From NCBI GenBank assembly GCA_002099365.1, contig MSED01000011.1, positions 377,001 through 441,000 on the forward strand: a DNA stretch of 64,000 bases, read 5' to 3'. The DNA comes from Phialophora verrucosa. Taxonomy: Eukaryota; Ascomycota; Eurotiomycetes; Chaetothyriales; Herpotrichiellaceae. A model generated the notes under the pieces. It was given only the letters and a program-made list of their open reading frames with translations. It was not told where the DNA came from and ran no database searches. This document shows, piece by piece, positions 56,751-64,000 of the stretch (the stretch's first letter is position 1; every line of letters starts with the position of its first letter). The position numbers and the translations under genes are program-made.

Positions 56751-57095
56751 TGAACGCCGCCGTGGGTGGTGTCAAGATGGAAAAGGTCGGTGGTGGTTGG
56801 CGTGGACATGATTTTGTGACTAGCGCGAGTTGCGCATGGGTTGCACACGAGCGGTCTGCTGGTATGCCGTGGTTCTGGTGGTTGGTGGTGGTTGCCATGC
56901 GTCATTTGTGACTAGCGCCATGTGCGCACGAGGTCCTTATGAGTGGTCTGCTGTTGGGGTCTCAAGTTGGGTTGCGTTGGTCTGGTGCTGTGCCGCTTTC
57001 TCGACACTTCGATTTTGGAGTCTAAGTCGGCGCTGCGTTTCTCATTCGGAGAAAACGCAACTTTCTGCATTTTCCATCGACACAACATCGACTCT
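56750..57095 (-). repeat. Rep-A copy in array 2
   Basis: GTGACTAGCGCGAGTTGCGC, GGGGTCTCAAGTTGGGTTGC and TTTCTCGACACTTCGATTTT. It lies between array pieces and joins L4 through the R45/(TA)n block. Confidence 0.65.
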
Positions 57096-57109
57096 CTTGG
57101 TGCCCTGGT

Positions 57110-57560
57110 AGTCGAGGCTGACGCCGACCACAACTGTCGTCTTCCACATCGCGCGCGAAGAGGGTAGAACTGGGCAAGCCAGTCTAGCTTGTTTGCCTTC
57201 TGCGAATGACCTATCTCAATGATCACCGCGGATGATCGCGAATTGAGGTGGTGGCGGAACCACCAGGAATGTGTGACCCGTACTCCGGATCTCCAGGTAA
57301 GTGTACGCATCGCACTTGTAGTAGATGGTCTTCACTCCCTCACCACCAAGCAGGCCGAGGTCCTTGATTGCGCCCAGAACACGACGCACGTCGGCCAGAT
57401 CGGAAACCTCGGCGGTGTAGATGCAGATGAGCCGTTGGGGGTCGACGTCTAGAGGTTGTATTCCTGGAAACCGCGTCTCTCGGATGTGGTCTGCAAAAGC
57501 CGCAACCAGCCCAGGCTCAAGACGGGCAACGATACCTGCTCATTGGTACGCCCATAAAGG
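57110..57560 (-). pseudogene. Two overlapping fragments (array 2)
   Basis: One minus frame, without ATG, reads AGIVARLEPGLVAAFADHIR, AEVSDLADVRRVLGAIKDLG, then GEGVKTIYYKCDAYTYLEIR and stops near 57206. An overlapping frame gives SRSSAVIIEIGHSQKANKLD, which is nuclease-like. The first piece is vaguely like DUF1917-type proteins (YK.D.YT); low confidence. A junction lies inside. Confidence 0.45.
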
Positions 57561-57564
57561 CTGC

Positions 57565-57705
57565 GCAGGGACATCTCGTGTTGATGCACCTCGGAGTTTC
57601 TCGTGCATCTTCTCCCCGGTGACGCCCCGGAAGTGTGCTCGCTTCTGCCGGATCATCCTGCTGGAGTCGCTGGCGTCGGCGGCCGGCGGGTCGAGCAAGG
57701 TGAGA
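57565..57705 (-). pseudogene. RQKRAHFRG fragment (array 2)
   Basis: MIRQKRAHFRGVTGEKMHEK occurs here. Equivalents lie at about 21250-21310 and 60000-60080 (RQKRAHFRRLAGETMHEN). Three copies of one short gene piece, each next to an R45/(TA)n block. Confidence 0.6.
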
Positions 57706-57714
57706 TGCGCGGAG

Positions 57715-57850
57715 AATGTATATATATAATGAATCGAGTTGTGGTGGTCTTGCACGTATCCGGCAAGGATTATTCGTGGCGTCGCACGAATGCCACCGTG
57801 TATCCGGGGAAGGACTGTCGTGTCGTGTCGTGCCGTGCCGTGTCGTGTCG
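57715..57850 (-). repeat. R45 plus (TA)n block
   Basis: (TA)n at about 57718-57728, two R45 units, then a GTCGTGTCGTGCCGTGCCGT simple stretch (57825-57850). Confidence 0.7.
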
Positions 57851-58404
57851 ACTCGTTCTCGTCCTGTCGGACCATAATCGGAGCTGGATGAGCATTTCCC
57901 TCTGTCGCCTTCTCAGGTTTCCTCCCGATCTCGACAACGCCGTGACGACTTAGTTGTTCCAGCTCGCTTCTGCCGAAGATCTTACTAGAGTCGCTGACAT
58001 CGGCTGCCACTGCCAACGTTAGCCGTGCTCGAGTGACGCCATGTCCTGCGTTCGACTTACCGGCATGTACCTTGATGATGCTATTGCGACCGACCGACAA
58101 GTATAGGCCACAGGAGGATGGCACGGTGTACCGGAGTATCCACGGGCAAAAGAGTGCCATATGTCTTTTACCCCGGTGCTGACTGCCTTCTTTCTTTCCT
58201 CATCGGAGAGGGGAAGGTCCTCTATCAGTTGCAATGCGCCCGGGTAGTACACCGCAAAAAGATCTTTCTCGAAAGATAAGGGGCTGTCCACCCCTGCGCT
58301 GAGCTGGCCTGGCTCCACGTAGTTCTTCGGGTGCAACCCAGTTGGCATCAGTGCAAAGAGCGCCATGTCTGATGGCCGATCGAAGGCCATAAGATGGAAC
58401 GGAC
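57851..58404 (-). pseudogene. Unassigned fragment (array 2)
   Basis: From the L5 acceptor: RPSDMALFALMPTGLHPKNY, LSFEKDLFAVYYPGALQLIE, LSDEERKKAVSTGVKDIWHS. The frame then changes and reads GLYLSVGRNSIIKVHAGKSN and RARLTLAVAADVSDSSK. Near 57900 KATEGNA matches a piece near 61670. Not recognised. Confidence 0.5.
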
Positions 58405-58463
58405 CTGTGAGAAACAGTTTAGAACACAGCCAAAAGTATTGGCGCTGGGGACCGCGAACTCAC
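58405..58463 (-). repeat. Intron-like linker L5
   Basis: 59 nt, GTGAGTTCGCGGTC ... TCTAAAC ... CTCACAG, preceded by (TA)nTTTCAGATG. Confidence 0.75.
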
Positions 58464-58467
58464 CATC

Positions 58468-58555
58468 TGAAATATATATATAGTGAGTTGAGTTGTGGTG
58501 GTCTTGCACGTATCAGGCAAGGATTGTTCGTGTCGTCGCACGATGCTTGGGCTCG
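58468..58555 (-). repeat. R45 plus (TA)n block
   Basis: (TA)n at about 58471-58481, GTGAGTTGAGTTGTGGTGGT, then one R45 unit. Same layout as 21127-21245. Confidence 0.7.
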
Positions 58556-58905
58556 TAGCTTGGGCCCGTTCAGCTGAGATTCGAAGGCTTCGACTTCGTC
58601 GCTCGCGTCCAAGAACTCTTTGAATGGAATGCGGAAAGCCTTCTCATTGTCGGTAATGCCAAAGTCGGACGGACGAAATTCCACCACGCCGTCATGGTCT
58701 GTGTGGGTGCCGTCTTTACCGTACTCCCGTAGAATATATGTTGTTGGTGGTTCGATTCTATAGGTGTAGGTTGACACCTTCAAACGGTAAATAGTAAGTG
58801 AGTGCCGTTTCGCAGCACCCTTACCATACCGTAGGTCGAAAGCAATAACGGCTCGAATATGCCCTTCCGATAATGAAAATAGAGACTTGGTCAAGACCGT
58901 CAAAC
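58556..58905 (-). pseudogene. Nuclease C-terminal module fragment (array 2)
   Basis: Clean minus frame: SEGHIRAVIAFDLRYGKGAA, SLTIYRLKV, TYILREYGKDG, HTDHDGVVEFRPSDFGI and FRIPFKEFLDASDE. The catalytic-type D/E core is missing. The module matches 19680-20330 and 60298-60948. Confidence 0.7.
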
Positions 58906-59575
58906 GTGCCTTCTGATCTGCGAAAGCGAAATCTTCGAGCGAGAGGCGTAGGCTGGCCTCCGTGTCTTAGTTTCTTTGACCATCCTTGCTGCGGATCTCC
59001 ACGAAGCCGTCGTGGTCCGTGGCTTCGCTCCCGTCCTGGGTATATTCCCGTAGGATATACTTTGTAGGTGTCGATCTCCAGGTTCGGCCCGATCTCTTGA
59101 GACGGTAAATAATAACCTCGTGCTGTTTACCAGTACCATTACCGTACTTAAGGTTAACTGCAACCATTGTTCGGATCCGCCTCATCGATAGCCCCAAGTA
59201 TTCTCATGCCAATTGTGGTGTTGGCTTGTTCGAGTAGCCAACTTCCACGACGAGCCTAGGGTATCGGTATCTTTCATCTCGAAGATAGAGTAGTCAGGGG
59301 TTTTCACGGCGCCATTGGAGAGTTTTAGGTCGAAATTCGCTCCTGCCTCGGCTTCGCCAATGTGACTGCGGAAGTGTCTGCAAATGACTTCTGTGGCGTA
59401 CATGGCTGTGAAATTGTGATACCTTGAAGTAGGCATTTTGATGGCTAACTCTTGCCGATCTGGGTCGTACTGAGTATTCTCTTGCCAATTGAGGTGTTGG
59501 CTTATTCGAGTAGCCGACTTCCAGGACGAGCTTCGCGTGTTTAGGGTATTTCTTGTCGGATGACTGACGACGAAG
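58906..59575 (-). pseudogene. Nuclease copy with frameshift and stop (array 2)
   Basis: Reads VICRHFRSHIGEAEAGANFD, LKLSNGAVKTPDYSIFEMKD, then in another frame RLVVEVGYSNKPTPQLA, a TGA, and SMRRIRTMVAVNLKYGN with YILREYTQDG. So the whole family layout is present, but one frameshift and one nonsense codon break it. A second LVLEVGYSNKPTPQLAREY near 59530 is a partial duplicate. Confidence 0.7.
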
Positions 59576-59788
59576 CAGGAAGGCCTGCTGGCGACCACAC
59601 CGGGGACCAGCCACCGCCGTGCACCGCCCTGATAATGTCGACCAGGTTGCTCTAGGTGGCCACGTTGTCGCGCACGGTGGCGACGTTGTTGCATGTGGTC
59701 GCCAGTAGGCTGGTATCGACTAGCCCAGCCCAGCAGCACACAGACCGCCTGTCCTAGGAAATCGACATTTGGTTCACCCACTGAAAGC
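59576..59788 (-). other. Unassigned array piece
   Basis: From the L6 acceptor. Contains repeated CACCGTGCGCGACAACGTGG-type minus sequence (GTGGCGACGTTGTTGC on plus, near 59640-59700). No family recognised. Confidence 0.35.
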
Positions 59789-59848
59789 CTGTAAGAACGA
59801 GGGTCAGAATGACAGCCGAAGTGTTGGAGCTTGGGACCGGAAACTCAC
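59789..59848 (-). repeat. Intron-like linker L6
   Basis: 60 nt, GTGAGTTTCCGGTC ... TCTGACC ... CTTACAG, preceded by TATATATTTCAGACG. Confidence 0.75.
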
Positions 59849-59854
59849 CGTCTG

Positions 59855-59980
59855 AAATATATACATAGAATGGGTTGAGTTGTGGGTGGTCCTTGCGCGT
59901 GTTCGGCAAGGATTGTCGTGTCGTCGCACGAATGCCACCGCGTACCGGGAGGGTATGTCGTGTCGTCGCACGATGTGTCG
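59855..59980 (-). repeat. R45 plus (TA)n block
   Basis: TATATACATA tract, GGGTTGAGTTGTGGGTGGTC, then two R45 units (ATTGTCGTGTCGTCGCACGA; TATGTCGTGTCGTCGCACGA). Confidence 0.7.
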
Positions 59981-59989
59981 CTTTGACGC

Positions 59990-60245
59990 TGGTATCGCGT
60001 CCTCTGCACAAGATCCGAGAATTCTCGTGCATCGTCTCCCCAGCCAGGCGGCGGAAGTGCGCTCGCTTCTGCCGAAGGATCCGAGTGCGCGACATCAACA
60101 ATGAGGCCGGGAAATACGACGCCGTGCTGTGTGGAGGAAATGTCGGGGTCGTGAGAATTTTCGACCGACAGTGCGGTGAGCTTCGAGAGGGACCGTCGCT
60201 CCCCTCCCACACAGAACCTCGCCCGCGAATTAAGCGACTGTTGAA
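59990..60245 (-). pseudogene. Nuclease N-terminal fragment (array 2)
   Basis: RSLSKLTALSVENSHDPDIS and GVVFPGLIVDVAHSDPSAEA parallel the array 1 piece GHDPDISHMYQGAIFPGI plus IIEIAYS. The catalytic-type Glu is replaced by Asp (VDVAHS). It ends in the RQKRAHFRR piece. Confidence 0.6.
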
Positions 60246-60297
60246 TCTGGATCTTAGGCGTCCTCTGGCGTAAGATCGGGGAATTCAGTGTGCAGCC

Positions 60298-60948
60298 TCA
60301 GTAACGATACCGGGGAATATGGCGGTCGTTGTAGATAAACGAAATGTCCAGTTCGTGAGATTTCTTGGTTAGAAGTTCCTCGCTTTGGTGCGGATAATGG
60401 TGAGAGACCCACTTTGTGCTTCCGGATGAGGTGGATAAATCCGAATCTGAAATCTCCGAGAGCTCAGCTTCGTGGATTGCATCAAGGAACTCCTTGAAGG
60501 GAATGCCGAAGACGTTCTCCTTAGATATGCCGAAATCCGATAGACGAAACTCCATCAAGCCGTCGTGATTAGTGTATTCGCTTCCGTCTTGGCTGTATGT
60601 CCGTAGGAATTCCTTGAACGGAATTTCGAAGACGTCCTCGCCTGGACAACCGAAATCCGACGGACGCATCTCCACGAAGCCGTCATGGTCCGTGTGTTCG
60701 CTCCCATTTTGGGTATATTCCCGTAAGATATACTCTGTGGGAACGGGTCTCCAGGTTCCCCGGGCTGATTTCTCTCGACGGTATATGGTAATCGAGTGCT
60801 GGTTGACAGCACGATTACCATATTTTAGGTTGACAATAACCACCGTGTGAACCTTACCCATACGTAACCTCATGTATTGTCGAGGTAATTTATGTACTGG
60901 CTTGTTCCCGTAGCCGACTTCTAGGATGAGCTTCGGGTTTTTTTAGCC
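60298..60948 (-). pseudogene. Nuclease fragment with internal duplication (array 2)
   Basis: Open from KNPKLILEVGYGNKPVHKLP (preceded by TAA at an A7 run) through KVHTVVIVNLKYGN, TEYILREYTQNG and DHDGFVEMRPSDFG to FEIPFKEFL. The last roughly 40 residues are then repeated (TYSQDGSEYTNHDGLMEFRL, FGIPFKEFLDA), a 120-bp tandem duplication. The upstream Asp region is missing. Confidence 0.7.
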
Positions 60949-60953
60949 ATCTG

Positions 60954-61492
60954 TTATCCGAGATGACCATATAGGACAGACGACGTGTCCGCATGTGAGA
61001 GCCCACAGGCTTCCCCGATGGGGATTGTTTTCGCCAGGGTAAAGTTAGAGGCCGAGAGTGCCATGATATCCAGCTCCAAGAGGGCTGATCGATTGACCGA
61101 GAGAGGCGGTAAAGGGAAGGTGGTAACCAGCCAGCGCTGGGGGAGGAGATTCGGAGGACAGGTATTTTGTTGATGATCGTCCTGATGCATGGACCTCTGA
61201 CTCCCTGATCTCGCAGTTAACGTCGATGAGCTTGTGTCACCTTCTGGTGATGTGTGTAACACCAAGTAGGAAGGGTATAGGAGGCTTGGGCTCATAGAGT
61301 CTGCGGAGGACTCAGGGATGCCGATTTCTCTTCCCATCGCTGGTCCCGAGGCGCACCTCCTCCGGCATATGGCTCTGCTTCCGCTGCTGCAACAGCGAAG
61401 CGGCAGAGCTCCCCGGCAGTGATTCGGATCTGGCTGAAGTCGTCGGGAACATCGGCAAGCCCGCAGGCAATTGACGGGGAATGTGCCGCAGC
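60954..61492 (-). pseudogene. Unassigned fragment (array 2)
   Basis: From the L7 acceptor: SPSIACGLADVPDDFSQIRI and TAGELCRFAVAAAEAE, resembling SQIRVTAEALYEFALDDAE in array 1 (about 22470). Then a Ser/Pro-rich frame to 60954. Not recognised. Confidence 0.45.
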
Positions 61493-61548
61493 CTGGGAAA
61501 AAGAGGTTAGAAGACAGCCAAGTAGTTGAGCTGGGCCTGAGAACTCAC
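61493..61548 (-). repeat. Intron-like linker L7
   Basis: 56 nt, GTGAGTTCTCAGGC ... TCTAACC ... TCCCAG, preceded by (TA)nTTCCTCATG. Confidence 0.75.
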
Positions 61549-61552
61549 CATG

Positions 61553-61635
61553 AGGAATATATATATATATATAGAGTCGGGCTTGTCGTGTCATCGCACG
61601 AATGCCGCGAGGTAGGGATTGTCATGTCGACTCGT
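61553..61635 (-). repeat. R45 plus (TA)n block
   Basis: Long (TA)n (about 61557-61573), GAGTCGGGCTTGTCGTGTCA, then one to two degenerate R45 units. Confidence 0.65.
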
Positions 61636-61639
61636 TGCC

Positions 61640-61828
61640 GTCCAGAAGGACCTCTACCAGCATTGCCCTCTGTCGCCTTGTAAGATTCCCACTGCTGCCA
61701 CAAGGTGTGACGACTGCAGCGGATCAGGGGGTCGTGGACAGAGGACCGATAGGTCTCCAGTTGCATGATGGAGTTGCTGTCATGTCTGAGGACCGAGGAT
61801 GTGGATCAACTGTGAGGATGACTGCAGC
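61640..61828 (-). pseudogene. Unassigned fragment (array 2, first piece)
   Basis: From the L8 acceptor: ILTVDPHPRSSDMTATPSCN, then in another frame WESYKATEGNAGRGPSGRQR, the latter resembling PEKATEGNAHPAP near 57900. Not recognised. Confidence 0.4.
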
Positions 61829-61885
61829 CTGTGAGAAAGAGGTTAGATGACGGCCAAAGCGTTGGAACTGGGGTCGAATACTCAC
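61829..61885 (-). repeat. Intron-like linker L8
   Basis: 57 nt, GTGAGTATTCGACC ... TCTAACC ... CTCACAG. Its upstream tract is (GT)n/(CA)n instead of (TA)n, with the same GATCGACG/TCGATCACTCAT edge as array 1. Confidence 0.75.
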
Positions 61886-61896
61886 CGTCGATCACT

Positions 61897-61940
61897 CATG
61901 TGTGTGGTGTGTGGTGTGGTGTGTGTGTGTGTGTGTGTGT

Positions 61941-61979
<39 letters not shown>

Positions 61980-61990
61980 TGTGTGTGTGA
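61897..61990 (+). repeat. (GT)n microsatellite
   Basis: Interrupted GT/GGT tract at the position where array 1 has the palindromic TA tract. Confidence 0.9.
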
Positions 61991-62145
61991 TGCTTTGAGG
62001 ACCTTGAGTGGAATGAGCAAGTCCGATGTTGAGGAATTGAACAAGTCTGATGTTGAGTGGAATGAAAAAGTCCAACTTGGAGTGGGAAATCGGACATACT
62101 TATAGACGAGGTTGTGCGCATCCAGATCCCGCTAACGCAATTCGG
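61990..62145 (-). promoter_or_regulatory. Start region of mosaic array 2
   Basis: Minus TATAAG (62099-62104) in GTCTATAAGTATG, CCGAATTGCGTTAG upstream, and repeated CATTCCACTCA / CAACATCGGACTTG motifs downstream. Same layout as 25146-25345. Confidence 0.5.
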
Positions 62146-62149
62146 TTAT

Positions 62150-62680
62150 GAGTCAGAGGCCGTAGGGCGGCAAGGAAGTCACCCAAAGGAGTCACCCAAG
62201 GCAATCACCTAAAGGAATCAGTCATCCCATTCACGGCCACCAGGCATCCAAAGCAGGCATCCAAAGAAGTCAGTCGCCATATTCACGGCCCAGGAGTATC
62301 CAAAGCAGGCATCCAAAGGAGTAACTCTTCCATTCACAGAGAAAGGAGTATCCAAAGGAGTCAGTCGCCATATTCACGGCCAATGAGTACCCAGAGCAGG
62401 CATCCAAAGGAGTCAGTCATTCCATTCACCCAAAGGACTCACCCAAAAGCAATCACCCAAAGCAGTCAGTCATCCCATTCACAGAGAAAGGAGTATCCAA
62501 AGGAGTCAGTCATCCCATTCACGGCCACCAGGCATCCAAAGCAGTCAACCAAAGGAGCCAGTCACCCCACACACGGCGAAAGGAGTCATCCCATTCACAG
62601 CTGCCAGGCATCCAAAGCAGTCACCCAAAGGAGACAGTCGCCCGAGTCAAACAGACACCACTCACACACAACAGGCCCCT
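62150..62680. repeat. Degenerate tandem array upstream of array 2
   Basis: About fifteen to twenty imperfect units of the type CATCCAAAGGAGTCAGTC plus ATCCCATTCACGGCC or ACAGAGAAAGGAGT. No gene within. The units lack the uniform spacing and unique spacers of a CRISPR array. Confidence 0.75.
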
Positions 62681-62834
62681 TTTTCTTCCCCGGCCTCGCA
62701 GTCATTCATGGCCACTGTCCTCCTGTGAAGGTGAAAGGGTCGAAAAGAATATGCCGACAGAGTAAATTCATCTCGTCACCTATAGATATACATACATGTG
62801 ACCCCCGTCCCCCTCTCCCGCCAGCGGGGTTAGA

Positions 62835-64000
62835 TCAATCTCGGAAGATGCACAGCAACAGCAGACAAACAGCCAAGTAGACAAAGAAACACCAAGCAGC
62901 CACGTAGATCAACTTACTCCAATCCGTCCTCTTCCTTTCAACAACTAGCGGCCAAACAGCATCGTCTCGCCCTCGCACGTGGAAACGCGTCGCACCAACA
63001 ACACCACGCCTTCGCACGTGGAAACGACGGGCCCGGGTCTCCTGAGATGCATTTGCCCCAATAAGCGCATCGAGAACAGCCCCAAGCTGCGCCAAGCGCC
63101 GCACTCTCCCCCACTCAAGCACATTGCGGACAAAGCGGCGGAGCAGGATGTAGTCTTCCGGTATATGGAACAAGAAACCTGTAATCTGCTGGTTGTAATA
63201 TACCCCGTTTTCCTTCCATGAGACGAAGAGGCGGGCTTCGCTATCGTTTATGGCGATGCTGAAGACCGTTGTATCCATTGGTGAAACAGTCAACTCTTGG
63301 ACAGATTCGTTGAGCTTTTCGACCATATTGATGCAGCTGACGGCGCCTCCTGCACATTGATTCGTGGCCACCCAGAGGCTCCCTGCGACAGGACCAGGGC
63401 CGTCTCCCTTCACCTCGATGACGAAAAAAGGGTAGAAGACTCCACTATCGCCGGTATTGTGTTCAGCTTCGTTCAAACCTAGAAAGTATCGCTGCGCTGG
63501 AGTAAATGCTTCCCAGACGTAGCCGTAAAGGATATCTGGCTTTGGCTGCCTGATTGGATAGCGGCTTTTGAACAAGGAAGGTATGTTTTGTCGACGTATA
63601 GAGAAAACTCGCTCTGTGTCCCCTAGACCGAAAAGGTGCTCTGAAGATTCAGGATCTTCAAAAATATAGCGTCGAAGGTACTTGATCACATGGGTTTTAT
63701 CGCCGTTAACGTTACGAAGGTGAGCTAGATGAATGTCGTTCTTAACATCCTCAACGGTTGGTTCGGGCAATTGGAGTCGTTTGAACATATTATCCACAAG
63801 GCTCTGAATATGCTGAGGTAGCTTCTCATGCATGTCACGGAAGGAAATACCATTGCGGGCAAGGTTTAATTTCCGGTACAAAGATTTTGCAACGAGGGCC
63901 ATTGTATCGTCGCTGTCCGCACTGCTGTCTGAAGACAGGTCTGAAGGTAGGTCTGAATCTGAAGGTGAAGTGGGTTGCTGGTGCTGGTGCTGGTGCTGGT
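62835..64000 (-). CDS. PD-(D/E)XK nuclease-like protein, DUF7924-type, with membrane tail (5' partial)
   Basis: The minus frame is open to the window edge. An ATG at 63902 exists, but upstream codons continue a PSDSDLPSDLSSDSS repeat like that of the 14440 gene, so the true start lies beyond 64000. The core has KPDILYGY and FFVIEVKGD (Asp and Glu-x-Lys), then SLWVATNQCAGGA, FVRNVLEWGR. Unlike the 14440 protein, the C terminus carries two RRFHVR/TRFHVR units and ends in one strong hydrophobic segment (WCFFVYLAVCLLLLCIF), suggesting a tail anchor. Nuclease activity is inferred only from motifs. Confidence 0.85.
   Translation of the reverse strand, partial: QHQHQHQQPTSPSDSDLPSDLSSDSSADSDDTMALVAKSLYRKLNLARNGISFRDMHEKLPQHIQSLVDNMFKRLQLPEPTVEDVKNDIHLAHLRNVNGDKTHVIKYLRRYIFEDPESSEHLFGLGDTERVFSIRRQNIPSLFKSRYPIRQPKPDILYGYVWEAFTPAQRYFLGLNEAEHNTGDSGVFYPFFVIEVKGDGPGPVAGSLWVATNQCAGGAVSCINMVEKLNESVQELTVSPMDTTVFSIAINDSEARLFVSWKENGVYYNQQITGFLFHIPEDYILLRRFVRNVLEWGRVRRLAQLGAVLDALIGANASQETRARRFHVRRRGVVGATRFHVRGRDDAVWPLVVERKRTDWSKLIYVAAWCFFVYLAVCLLLLCIFRD

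Noticed and set aside
58365..58577. Linker GTGAGT units as independent small genes starting at the ATG before the donor
   Set aside because: The ATG three bases before GTGAGT is present only in some copies (CTG, ACG, GTG in others), so it is not a conserved start codon.
62150..62680. Possible CRISPR-like array
   Set aside because: The host is a fungus, unit length and spacing are irregular, and there are no unique spacers or cas genes. It is a degenerate minisatellite.

Overview
The window looks like a repeat-rich accessory region of a filamentous ascomycete (Pezizomycotina; genus not determinable). The support is: 50-65 nt introns with GTRNGT donors, CTAAC-type branch sites and YAG acceptors; HET, NACHT-ankyrin and F-box sequences; fungal families of PD-(D/E)XK-nuclease-like and trypsin-like proteins; solo LTRs with 5-bp target duplications; and a Ty3/gypsy-type gag relic. 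Most open frames are shadows or decayed. About seven genes look intact or nearly so.

Layout. 1-8.9 kb: dispersed repeat (here Rep-A) and a broken HET-NACHT-ankyrin receptor gene on the minus strand. 9.0-11.0 kb: an intact two-exon trypsin-like protease gene. 11-14 kb: Rep-A copies, minisatellites and a TTTGGGG array. 14.4-15.7 kb and 18.6-17.8 kb: two divergently oriented genes with the same upstream repeats and the same N-terminal header but different bodies (a PD-(D/E)XK nuclease-like domain versus a duplicated membrane module). 19.4-25.3 kb: mosaic array 1, a minus-strand chain of protease and nuclease fragments joined by a repeated intron-like linker. 25.4-35 kb: Rep-A, two solo LTRs, a very long AAGAAC microsatellite, and relics of a flavin monooxygenase, a CoA transferase and gag. 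35.5-42.9 kb: two intact three-exon nuclease-like genes around GC-rich unassigned DNA and a FAD/NAD(P)-binding protein relic. 43-47.3 kb: decayed family B DNA polymerase, a (CA)n repeat element and a frameshifted F-box gene. 49.8-51.2 kb: the third intact nuclease-like gene. 52-56 kb: low-information DNA. 56.2-62.1 kb: mosaic array 2, built like array 1. 62.8 kb to the end: a second header-type nuclease gene, with a membrane tail, running off the window.

How it fits together. The intact genes encode three kinds of protein: nuclease-like, protease and membrane-header. The two mosaic arrays are built largely from fragments of the nuclease and protease families. Each array begins at a similar TATA-like/short-repeat region, and its pieces are separated by 56-62 nt linkers with conserved splice signals next to a (TA)n tract. 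I infer a fast-evolving effector or conflict-gene locus with cassette-like shuffling. The function is not shown by sequence. All splicing is predicted by eye.
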